A stretch of 7,398 bases of DNA from Curvibacter sp. (GTDB lineage: Bacteria > Pseudomonadota > Gammaproteobacteria > Burkholderiales > Burkholderiaceae_C), in NCBI GenBank assembly GCA_003500955.1, contig DNQP01000273.1:1-7398 (forward strand), in the 5' to 3' direction. Position 1 is the first letter of the stretch, and each line of letters starts with the position of its first letter. Shown here piece after piece: positions 1-7,398 of this stretch. Both the position numbers and the translations under genes were made by a program. The notes under the pieces were generated by a model. That model was given only the letters and a program-made list of their open reading frames with translations, was not told the DNA's origin and did no database searches.

Positions 1-786
1 GGGCTCTACGACGACCTGCCCAATTTCACCGAGGTGCTGGACGACGTGAAGCGCCATGTGGCGCTGAGCCAGGACAGCCGCGACGGCCTGGAGCTCACGC
101 CCATGCTGCTGCTGGGCGCGCCGGGGATCGGCAAGACCCATTTCGCGCGCCAGCTCGCAGACCTGCTGGGAACCGGCATGAACCTGGTGCCCATGAGTTC
201 GATGACGGCGGGCTGGCTGCTCTCGGGCTCGTCCTCGCAATGGAAAGGCTCGCGCCCAGGCAAGGTCTTCGAGGCCCTGGTCGACGGGCAGTACGCCAAT
301 CCGGTGCTGGTGGTCGACGAGATCGACAAGGCCAGCAGCGACGCGCAGTACGACCCGCTGGGCGCGCTCTACAGCCTGCTGGAACATGACACCGCGCACA
401 CCTTTGTGGACGAATTTGCCGAAGTGGCGATCGACGCCAGCCAGGTGATCTGGATCACCACGGCCAACGACGAGCGCGCGATTCCCGAACCCATCCTCAA
501 CCGCATGAATGTGTTCGAGGTGCCCGCCCCCACGCGCGAGCAGGCGCGCACGATTGCCCAGCGCCTGTACCAAAGCATCCGCCGCGACCATGGCTGGGGC
601 GAGCGCTTCGCCCCCGAGCCGGCCGACGAGGTGCTGGATGCACTGTCTGAGCTGGCTCCACGCGAGATGCGGCGCGCGCTGATGACGGGCTTCGGCAACG
701 CGCGCCTGGCCGGCCGCGACACACTGGAAGGCAGCGACCTGCCGCGCGCTGGCGGTAGCAAGACGCGCGTGGGCTTTCTCCAGTAG
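1..786 (+). CDS. Lon-like AAA family ATPase, 5' end cut off by window
   Basis: The reading frame is open from the first base, so this is the C-terminal 261 residues of a longer protein; the GTG at 34 is internal. Counting from the window edge, Walker A is GAPGIGKT at 39-46, Walker B is VLVVDE at 102-107 followed by IDK, sensor-1 Asn is N156 in WITTAND, the arginine finger is probably R168 in LNRM, and a sensor-2 Arg is R221 in LAPREMRRAL. The stretch from KGSRPGKVF through DEIDK, DPLGALYSLLE and the TTAN segment follows the ATPase module of Lon protease (inference from recalled Lon sequences). The protein stops soon after the small helical lid at GGSKTRVGFLQ, so there is no Ser-Lys protease domain. 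It is probably a cytoplasmic remodelling ATPase with unknown substrate. The missing N-terminus could carry a substrate domain. The AAA call is near certain; the biological role is not known. Confidence 0.85.
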   Translation, partial: GLYDDLPNFTEVLDDVKRHVALSQDSRDGLELTPMLLLGAPGIGKTHFARQLADLLGTGMNLVPMSSMTAGWLLSGSSSQWKGSRPGKVFEALVDGQYANPVLVVDEIDKASSDAQYDPLGALYSLLEHDTAHTFVDEFAEVAIDASQVIWITTANDERAIPEPILNRMNVFEVPAPTREQARTIAQRLYQSIRRDHGWGERFAPEPADEVLDALSELAPREMRRALMTGFGNARLAGRDTLEGSDLPRAGGSKTRVGFLQ

Positions 787-857
787 CGGCACCACGCGCG
801 GCACGAGCCGCCGCTACACTAGGCTGGCGCACCGGTCCCTCAGGCCCAGCGCGTCCC

Positions 858-2168
858 ATGAGCCTCACGCAAAGCCTCTTCATCATCGCCCTGTTGATCG
901 GGGCCAGCGCCTTCTTCTCGATGGCCGAGATGTCGCTGGCCGCCTCGCGTCGTCTGCGTCTGCACCAGCTGGCCGACGAAGGCGATGTGCGCGCGGCGGC
1001 GGTGCTGCGCGTGCAGGAGCAGCCGGGCAACTATTTCTCGGTGGTGCAGATCGGGCAGAACGCCGTGGCCATCCTGGGCGGCATCGTGGGCGAAGGCGCC
1101 TTCAGCCCCGTGCTCAGCGACGTGTTGGGGCGCTGGCTGCCGGCGGGCGTGGCCGCCGACGTGGGTTTCGTGCTGTCCTTCGCGCTGGTGACCTCGCTCT
1201 TCATCGTCTTCTCCGACCTTTTCCCCAAGCGCCTGGCCATGGCCGAACCCGAGCGTCTGGCCCTGCGCCTGCATGCCCCCATGCGCCTGTGCATGAGCGT
1301 CTTCAAGCCCGTGGTCTGGCTCTACAGCCGCTTCACCGATGCCATGTTCGGGCTGCTGGGCCTGTCGTCCCAGCGCGATGACCGCGTCACGCCCGACGAC
1401 ATCCTGGCCCTGGCCGAGGCCGGGGCGCAGGCCGGCGTGCTGGCCCGTGACGAGCAACAGGTGATTGCCAATGTCTTCGAGCTCGACACGCGCACGGTCA
1501 GCAGCGCGATGACGGCGCGCGACCGCATCGCCTGGTTCGACAAGCAGGACAGCGACGCCATCGTGCGCGCGCGTATCGCCGCCGAGCCTTTCTCCACCTA
1601 CCCGGTCTGCGACGGCGACATCGACCACGTGATCGGTTATGTGGATGCCAAGGACCTGTTCCAGCGCGTGATGAAAAACCAGCCCATCCGGCTGGACGAC
1701 CCGGCCCTGTTGCACAAGGCCGTGGTGGTACCGGACCGGCTGACGCTGGCCGAGGTGCTGGCCCAGTTCCGCCAGGCCCACGAGGACTTTGCCGTGATCG
1801 TCAACGAGTACAGCCTGGTGGTGGGCGTGGTCACGCTCAACGACGTGATGAGCACGGTGATGGGCGACCTCGTGGCCCCGGCCGACGAGGAGCTGATCGT
1901 GCAACGCGAGGAAGGCTCCTGGCTGATCGATGGCATCACGCCCATGACCGATGTGCAGCGCGCCCTGGGCCTGGAGCAGCTGCCCCAACCCGAGGACTAC
2001 GAGACGCTCGCGGGTTTCCTCATGGTCATGCTGCGGCGTGTGCCGCGCCGCACGGACCGCGTGCAGTGGGAAGGTTACAGCTTCGAGGTGATGGACGTGG
2101 ACAGCTACCGCATCGACCAGGTCATGGTGACGCGTCTGGCGGCTGCGGACCTGGCACCGCGCCCCTAG
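858..2168 (+). CDS. paeA: CNNM/CorC-type membrane protein, YtfL/PaeA-like (DUF21-CBS-CBS-CorC_HlyC)
   Basis: This 436-residue inner-membrane protein matches recalled E. coli YtfL (about 447 residues) nearly end to end, including FFSMAEMSLAASR near the start, VVQIGQNAVAILGGIVG at 62-78, FAVIVNEYSLVVGVVTLNDV at 311-330 and YRIDQVMVTR near the end. Hydrophobic segments lie at about 5-26, 60-80, 101-122 and 140-158 (DUF21/CNNM membrane domain). A CBS pair follows at roughly 213-268 and 283-338, then a CorC_HlyC domain at about 352-430. YtfL was renamed PaeA after work linking it to cadaverine and putrescine export; relatives are annotated as hemolysin-like or Mg/Co efflux proteins, so the transported substrate here is an inference. 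The CBS pair suggests control by a bound nucleotide. The ATG at 858 gives the expected N-terminus, although no clear Shine-Dalgarno precedes it. The last 47 bases overlap the convergent transglycosylase gene. Confidence 0.93.
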   Translation: MSLTQSLFIIALLIGASAFFSMAEMSLAASRRLRLHQLADEGDVRAAAVLRVQEQPGNYFSVVQIGQNAVAILGGIVGEGAFSPVLSDVLGRWLPAGVAADVGFVLSFALVTSLFIVFSDLFPKRLAMAEPERLALRLHAPMRLCMSVFKPVVWLYSRFTDAMFGLLGLSSQRDDRVTPDDILALAEAGAQAGVLARDEQQVIANVFELDTRTVSSAMTARDRIAWFDKQDSDAIVRARIAAEPFSTYPVCDGDIDHVIGYVDAKDLFQRVMKNQPIRLDDPALLHKAVVVPDRLTLAEVLAQFRQAHEDFAVIVNEYSLVVGVVTLNDVMSTVMGDLVAPADEELIVQREEGSWLIDGITPMTDVQRALGLEQLPQPEDYETLAGFLMVMLRRVPRRTDRVQWEGYSFEVMDVDSYRIDQVMVTRLAAADLAPRP

Positions 2169-2799
2169 GCGGCACATCGCGGTAGTCCCATTGCTTGCGG
2201 GCCGCGAGCACGGCGTCCGGGTACGGCGACTTGCCGCGCGAACCGTTGTAGCGCCCCAGGGCCATGAAGAGGTTGCCGCGCTCGCGGTCCAGGTAGTGGC
2301 GCAGGATCACGCAGCCGAAACGCAGATTGGTCTGCATGTGGAAGAGGCTACCGGCATCGCCGTTGCCGATCAGGCGCGCCCAGAAGGGCATGACCTGCAT
2401 ATAGCCGCGCGCGCCGGCACTGGACACCGCGAACTTGCGGAAATTGCTCTCGACCTGGATCAGGCCCAGCACCAGCGCGGGCTCCAGGCCGGCACGCCGG
2501 CTTTCGTACCAGACGGTCTGCAGCAGGTCGCGCCGCTCGGGCCAGGCGTGGACGCGCTTCTGCAGCCGTTCACTCATGGCGCCGAGCCAGCGCAGATAGG
2601 CCAGGCGGGCTTCGGTGTCGGCAAAGACGGGGACGGGTGGCGCGGTGTTGGCAATGGCAGCGGAGAGTGCGGTGCGCACCGAATCGGCCAGCGGCTCCTC
2701 CAGCTGCCGACCGGCCCGCGCCTGCGGCCAGACCAGCAGGCCCGCCGCAGCCAGCACGGCCTGCAGCCCCGCGCGCCGCTGCATGGCTGGCCCCGCCAT
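2122..2799 (-). CDS. Exported lytic transglycosylase (SLT domain)
   Basis: A 225-residue protein with a cleavable-type signal peptide: basic MQRRAGLQ, hydrophobic AVLAAAGLLVW, then PQARA before G30 as a probable signal peptidase I site. There is no lipobox cysteine, so it should be periplasmic and soluble. The SLT catalytic domain spans about 95-200: catalytic Glu is E117 in IQVESNF, followed by SSAGARGYMQVMP (126-138), NLRFGCVILRHYL and ALGRYNGSRGKSPYP. Such enzymes cleave the MurNAc-GlcNAc bond of peptidoglycan, leaving a 1,6-anhydro end. The protein is short and has no LysM or other wall-binding domain; the tail is Pro-rich (PGPQPPDASP). The start at 2799 lies 2 bases after the proS stop and suggests translational coupling; an alternative ATG at 2784 has a GGGG tract about 6-10 bases upstream and gives a tidier signal peptide. 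Its last 47 bases are antisense to the end of paeA. Confidence 0.92.
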   Translation of the reverse strand: MAGPAMQRRAGLQAVLAAAGLLVWPQARAGRQLEEPLADSVRTALSAAIANTAPPVPVFADTEARLAYLRWLGAMSERLQKRVHAWPERRDLLQTVWYESRRAGLEPALVLGLIQVESNFRKFAVSSAGARGYMQVMPFWARLIGNGDAGSLFHMQTNLRFGCVILRHYLDRERGNLFMALGRYNGSRGKSPYPDAVLAARKQWDYRDVPPRGAVPGPQPPDASP

Positions 2800-2801
2800 C
2801 C

Positions 2802-4547
<1,746 letters not shown>

Positions 4548-4580
4548 GGGGACTTTTCGGGGGAAGGAGAGAGAGTCCTC

Positions 4581-4610
4581 TTGGCCTGCGCGGTGCGGGC
4601 CGTGCATAAT
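4581..4610 (+). promoter_or_regulatory. Probable sigma-70 promoter of rppH
   Basis: A TTGGCC box at 4581-4586 and a CATAAT box at 4605-4610 are separated by 18 bases. The -10 box matches consensus at five of six positions; the -35 box matches mainly in its TTG. Transcription would start near 4617, giving a leader of about 23 bases before the ATG at 4640. It is the best -10 candidate in the proS-rppH intergenic region. No equally good promoter could be found for proS on the other strand. Confidence 0.5.
4583..4601. repeat. Inverted repeat in the proS-rppH divergent promoter region
   Basis: GGCCTGC (4583-4589) and GCGGGCC (4595-4601) form a seven-pair stem with one G-T type pair, around the five-base loop GCGGT. 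It lies in the spacer between the rppH -35 and -10 boxes and about 35-55 bases upstream of the proS start codon. It could be an operator half-site pair, a hairpin in a proS leader, or chance in GC-rich DNA. Confidence 0.35.
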
Positions 4611-4639
4611 GGACTCAGTTCAAAAATTTGGGGTTGATT

Positions 4640-5290
4640 ATGCTTGACCGGGACGGCTTTCGGCCCAACGTCGGCATCATTCTGCTCAACCAGAGAAACC
4701 AGGTTTTCTGGGGCAAACGGATACGCACCCACTCCTGGCAGTTTCCGCAGGGTGGCATCGACCGGGGCGAGACCCCGGAACAGGCCATGTACCGGGAACT
4801 GGGCGAGGAAGTCGGGCTCAAGCCCGAGCACGTGCGCATCGTGGCCCGGACCCGTGACTGGTTGCGCTACGAGGTGCCGGACCGCTATATCCGACGGGAA
4901 GCGCGCGGCCATTACAAGGGCCAGAAGCAGATCTGGTTCCTGCTCCAGCTCATGGCGCAGGACTGGAACCTGAACCTGCGCGCCACCGATCACCCCGAAT
5001 TCGACGCCTGGCGCTGGAACGATTACTGGGTGCCGCTGGACATGGTGGTCGAATTCAAGCGCGGCGTCTACGAAATGGCGTTGACGGAGCTGGCGCGCTT
5101 TCTGCCCCGCCAGGATCATCGCAACCGCTACCTGCGCCAGGGCCACCGGCCGCGCGATCACGAGCACACCCACCACGCCGGAGCGGTGCCGGGTCAGGGC
5201 ATGGAGTTACCGCCGGGCGCCAGCTTCGATCCGGATCCACAGGCGGCCAATCATGAGGCCGAGCGTGGCGCGGAGCCGCGAGGACAGTGA
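4640..5290 (+). CDS. rppH: RNA pyrophosphohydrolase (Nudix), mRNA 5'-end decapping
   Basis: Removes pyrophosphate from the 5' triphosphate (or diphosphate) end of mRNA, leaving a monophosphate that stimulates RNase E decay. The 216-residue product starts [13 protein letters not shown], matching the E. coli start MIDDDGYRPNVGI, which fixes the ATG at 4640 rather than the in-frame TTG at 4628. The Nudix box runs from G38 to L60 with R52, E53, E56 and E57 as metal ligands, numbered as in E. coli; HSWQFPQGG precedes it, and E120 in HPEFDAW matches the E. coli catalytic Glu120. The fold ends near 155. A tail of about 60 residues follows, rich in His, Arg, Pro and Glu (DHEHTHH near 173-179), and makes it about 40 residues longer than the E. 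coli enzyme. A GGGG tract at 4630-4633 is a weak ribosome site. Divergent from proS and convergent with proB. Confidence 0.97.
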   Translation: MLDRDGFRPNVGIILLNQRNQVFWGKRIRTHSWQFPQGGIDRGETPEQAMYRELGEEVGLKPEHVRIVARTRDWLRYEVPDRYIRREARGHYKGQKQIWFLLQLMAQDWNLNLRATDHPEFDAWRWNDYWVPLDMVVEFKRGVYEMALTELARFLPRQDHRNRYLRQGHRPRDHEHTHHAGAVPGQGMELPPGASFDPDPQAANHEAERGAEPRGQ

Positions 5291-5297
5291 TCCGGAC

Positions 5298-6431
5298 TCA
5301 GCGCATCAGGACCAGGTTGTCCCGGTGCACCATCTCCGGCTCGGCCATGTAGCCCAGCAGCCGCTCGAACTCGCTCGAAGGTTTGCGGCACAGCAGCCGC
5401 GCCTCGGCGCTCGCGTAATTGGCCAGGCCACGGGCGATCTCGAAGCCCTGCTCGTCGCGCACGGCGATCACCTCGCCACGTGAGAACTCGCCCTCCACCG
5501 CCGTCATGCCGATGGGCAGCAGGCTCTTGCCCTCGGCCTGCAGCTTGGCCGCCGCGCCGGCATCCACCACCACGGCGCCACGTAGCTGCAGATGGTCGGC
5601 CATCCACTGCTTGCGGGCCTGGGTCTTGGCGGTCTGCGCCACCAGCAGGGTGCCGATGGATTCGCCCTGCGTCAGGCGCACCAGCGCGTCGGGCTCACGC
5701 CCCCAGGCAATGACGGTGGAGGCACCCGAGCCCGCGGCCCGCTTGGCCGCGAGGATCTTGGTGATCATGCCGCCCTTGCCCAGGCTGGAGCCGGCGCCGC
5801 CGGCCATGGCCTCGAGCGCCGGGTCGCCGGCCTGCGCCTCATGCACGAACTTGGCTGCCGGGTCCTTGCGCGGATCGGCCGTGTACAGGCCTTTCTGATC
5901 GGTCAGGATGATCAGCGCATCAGCTTCCACGAGGTTGGCCACCAGGGCACCCAGGGTGTCGTTGTCGCCGAACTTGATCTCGTCGTTGACCACCGTGTCG
6001 TTCTCGTTGATCACCGGTACCACGCCCAGCTGCAGCAGCGTGAGCAGGGTGGAGCGGGCGTTGAGGTAACGCTCGCGGTCGGCCAGATCTGCATGCGTCA
6101 GCAAGACCTGGGCGCTGCCCAGGCCATGGGCCTTGAGGCGTGTCTCGTACATCTGCGCGAGACCCATCTGCCCGACGGCGGCGGCAGCCTGCAGCTCATG
6201 GATTTCCTTGGGACGGCTGGTCCAGCCCAGGCGCTTCATGCCTTCGGCGATGGCGCCGCTGGAGACCATGATGACCTCACGTCCGTCGCGCACCAGGGCC
6301 GCGATCTGACGGCTCCACTCCTCGATGGCACGCTCGTCCAGACCCCGGCCTTCGTTGGTGACGAGGCTGGAGCCGACCTTGACCACGATGCGCCGCGCCT
6401 GGCGCAGAACGGAAGCGGATGTCTGATTCAT
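5298..6431 (-). CDS. proB: Glutamate 5-kinase with PUA domain
   Basis: Phosphorylates L-glutamate with ATP to gamma-glutamyl phosphate, the first and normally proline-inhibited step of proline synthesis, in the cytoplasm. The 377-residue product (E. coli 367) has an amino-acid kinase domain at about 12-262: VVKVGSSLV with K18, VSSGAIAEG at 56-64, INENDTV at 141-147, FGDNDTLGA at 154-162 and GKGGMITK at 218-225. A PUA domain covers about 282-370. The glycine loop reads GKGGM where E. coli has GTGGM; I believe a basic residue here is common in betaproteobacteria. The ATG at 6431 gives [18 protein letters not shown], a plausible start, but no Shine-Dalgarno precedes it. It follows obgE after 57 bases and is probably transcribed with it. 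The proA partner is not in the window. Its stop is 7 bases from the rppH stop, so the genes converge with no room for a separate terminator. Confidence 0.97.
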   Translation of the reverse strand: MNQTSASVLRQARRIVVKVGSSLVTNEGRGLDERAIEEWSRQIAALVRDGREVIMVSSGAIAEGMKRLGWTSRPKEIHELQAAAAVGQMGLAQMYETRLKAHGLGSAQVLLTHADLADRERYLNARSTLLTLLQLGVVPVINENDTVVNDEIKFGDNDTLGALVANLVEADALIILTDQKGLYTADPRKDPAAKFVHEAQAGDPALEAMAGGAGSSLGKGGMITKILAAKRAAGSGASTVIAWGREPDALVRLTQGESIGTLLVAQTAKTQARKQWMADHLQLRGAVVVDAGAAAKLQAEGKSLLPIGMTAVEGEFSRGEVIAVRDEQGFEIARGLANYASAEARLLCRKPSSEFERLLGYMAEPEMVHRDNLVLMR

Positions 6432-6445
6432 GTTGGGATGCGAAT

Positions 6446-6469
6446 GGCTGCGTGGATGCGCCAGCAGCC
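6446..6469 (-). other. Bulged hairpin in the obgE-proB intergenic RNA
   Basis: GGCTGC (6446-6451) pairs with GCAGCC (6464-6469), and TGG (6453-6455) pairs with CCA (6461-6463), leaving one bulged base at 6452 and a five-base loop. In the minus-strand transcript this is a nine-pair stem that ends 14 bases before the proB start codon. The stem is not followed by a U-run, so it is not an ordinary intrinsic terminator. It may affect proB translation or mark an RNA processing point; function is inference. Confidence 0.4.
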
Positions 6470-6488
6470 CTGGATGAAACCGGAGATT

Positions 6489-7398
6489 CTAGGCGTCCGG
6501 CAGCACATCCTTGAAGCGGGGATCGAGCTCGACCGCGGGCGCTTGCTCGGCCACCTGCTGCTTCTTGACCTGCTCGTACACCGCCTTGACCAGGTGCGCG
6601 CAGCCCTCGTGCGTGAGCGCCGAGATCTGGAACACCGGCCCCTTGTACTTGAAGCGCTTGACGAAGTCCTTGACCCTGGCCTCGCGCTCCTCGGCCGGGA
6701 TCACATCGAGCTTGTTGAGCACCAACCAGCGCGGCTTGTCGTAGAGCGCCGGGTCGTACTTCTTGAGTTCGGCCACGATGGCCTTGGCCTGCGCAACCGG
6801 ATCGACGTTGTCGTCAAAGGGCGCAAGGTCGACCACGTGCAGCAGCAGGCGGGTGCGCTGCAGATGACGCAGGAAGAGGTGGCCCAAGCCGGCGCCCTCG
6901 GAGGCCCCCTCGATCAGGCCCGGCAGATCGGCGACGACGAAGCTCTGCTCGGGACCGACGCGCACCACGCCCAGATTGGGATGCAGCGTGGTGAAGGGAT
7001 AGTCGGCGATCCGCGGGCGGGCGTTGGAGATGGCCGTGATCAGCGTGGATTTGCCGGCATTGGGCAGGCCCAGCAGACCCACATCGGCCAATACCTTCAG
7101 TTCGAGCTTGAGGTTGCGCTTCTCGCCCGGCCAGCCCGGCGTCTTCTGGCGCGGCGCGCGATTGATGGCGCTCTTGAAACGCAGATTGCCGAAGCCACCA
7201 TCGCCACCCTTGGCGATGGTGATGACCTCGCCTGGATTGAGCAGTTCGAACAGTACCTCACCGGTCTCGGCGTCGCTGATGATGGTGCCCACAGGCATCT
7301 TGAGGGTGATGTCGTCACCCGCGGCACCGAACATGTCCGAGCCCATGCCGTGCTGGCCACGCTTGGCCTCGAAGCGGCGGGTGTAGCGGAAATCGACG
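6489..7398 (-). CDS. obgE: Obg-family GTPase, N-terminus beyond window edge
   Basis: An essential GTPase that binds the 50S ribosomal subunit during assembly and links to stress and growth control. About 302 C-terminal residues are present; the frame stays open to the right edge, where [22 protein letters not shown] is read, so roughly 60 residues of the glycine-rich Obg fold are missing. The internal ATG at 7346 is not the true start. The visible Obg-fold part includes VPVGT-like [17 protein letters not shown] and [10 protein letters not shown]. The G domain shows G1 [10 protein letters not shown]2 DYPFTTL, G3 DLPG with [13 protein letters not shown]4 NKLD and G5 SAL. The C-terminus is short ([15 protein letters not shown]) and lacks the OCT domain of Gram-positive Obg. 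In Burkholderiales, rplU-rpmA normally precede obgE, so those genes are expected just outside the window. proB follows after 57 bases. Confidence 0.98.
   Translation of the reverse strand, partial: VDFRYTRRFEAKRGQHGMGSDMFGAAGDDITLKMPVGTIISDAETGEVLFELLNPGEVITIAKGGDGGFGNLRFKSAINRAPRQKTPGWPGEKRNLKLELKVLADVGLLGLPNAGKSTLITAISNARPRIADYPFTTLHPNLGVVRVGPEQSFVVADLPGLIEGASEGAGLGHLFLRHLQRTRLLLHVVDLAPFDDNVDPVAQAKAIVAELKKYDPALYDKPRWLVLNKLDVIPAEEREARVKDFVKRFKYKGPVFQISALTHEGCAHLVKAVYEQVKKQQVAEQAPAVELDPRFKDVLPDA

Noticed and set aside
369..1030. Minus-strand ORFs across the end of the ATPase gene and the paeA gap
   Set aside because: Ser/Arg/Ala-rich products without motifs, overlapping well-supported genes.
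840..2177. A 445-codon minus-strand ORF covering all of paeA
   Set aside because: Its product is a His/Gln/Ala/Gly/Val-rich mixture typical of the reverse strand of a high-GC gene and shows no domain, whereas the plus-strand protein matches YtfL/PaeA along its whole length.
4605..4607. Upstream in-frame ATG for proS adding 20 residues
   Set aside because: The extra residues do not resemble ProRS, and the codon falls in the rppH -10 box; family alignment starts at the ATG at 4547.
4605..4612. ATTATG on the minus strand as a proS -10 box
   Set aside because: Weak match, and the nearby TTGAAC is only a few bases upstream, far short of a 16-18 base spacing.
4628..4630. In-frame TTG as the rppH start
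   Set aside because: E. coli RppH starts at the residue encoded by the ATG at 4640; the TTG is rarer and only 11 bases after the predicted transcription start.
5253..5898. Plus-strand ORFs antisense to proB
   Set aside because: No motifs, and amino-acid content is that of a shadow frame; proB on the minus strand is certain.

Overview
This window is GC-rich chromosomal DNA that looks like a betaproteobacterium of the order Burkholderiales, most likely the Comamonadaceae. The grounds are the strong G/C bias at third codon positions, the style of the ObgE and ProB proteins, and the obgE-proB and proS-rppH neighbourhoods; this assignment comes from recalled family knowledge, not from a search. 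Seven protein genes fill almost all of it. No RNA gene, insertion sequence, prophage, CRISPR array or other sign of recent transfer was seen, and no stretch over about 100 bases lacks a gene.

Layout: (1) positions 1-786, plus strand, the 3' part of a Lon-like AAA ATPase that ends without a protease domain; (2) 858-2168, plus strand, a membrane protein with DUF21, paired CBS and CorC/HlyC domains that closely resembles E. coli YtfL/PaeA; (3) 2122-2799, minus strand, a small exported lytic transglycosylase whose 3' end overlaps the end of gene 2 by 47 bases; (4) 2802-4547, minus strand, prolyl-tRNA synthetase (proS), ending 2 bases before gene 3 starts; (5) 4640-5290, plus strand, the RNA pyrophosphohydrolase rppH, divergent from proS across a 92-base promoter region; (6) 5298-6431, minus strand, glutamate 5-kinase (proB), converging on rppH with 7 bases between the stop codons; (7) 6489-7398, minus strand, the GTPase obgE, whose N-terminus lies beyond the right edge.

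The genes are mostly housekeeping: proline synthesis (proB), proline charging of tRNA (proS), mRNA 5'-end decapping (rppH), ribosome assembly and stress (obgE), cell-wall turnover (the transglycosylase) and probably polyamine or ion handling (paeA). Likely transcription units are obgE-proB and proS-transglycosylase on the minus strand, and rppH and paeA on the plus strand.

I found no convincing new biological system. The points most worth checking are the protease-less Lon-like ATPase, the convergent paeA/transglycosylase overlap, a bulged hairpin just upstream of proB, an inverted repeat inside the rppH promoter spacer, and a His/Pro-rich tail on RppH. The long ORFs antisense to paeA and proS (445 and 666 codons) are judged to be high-GC artefacts.
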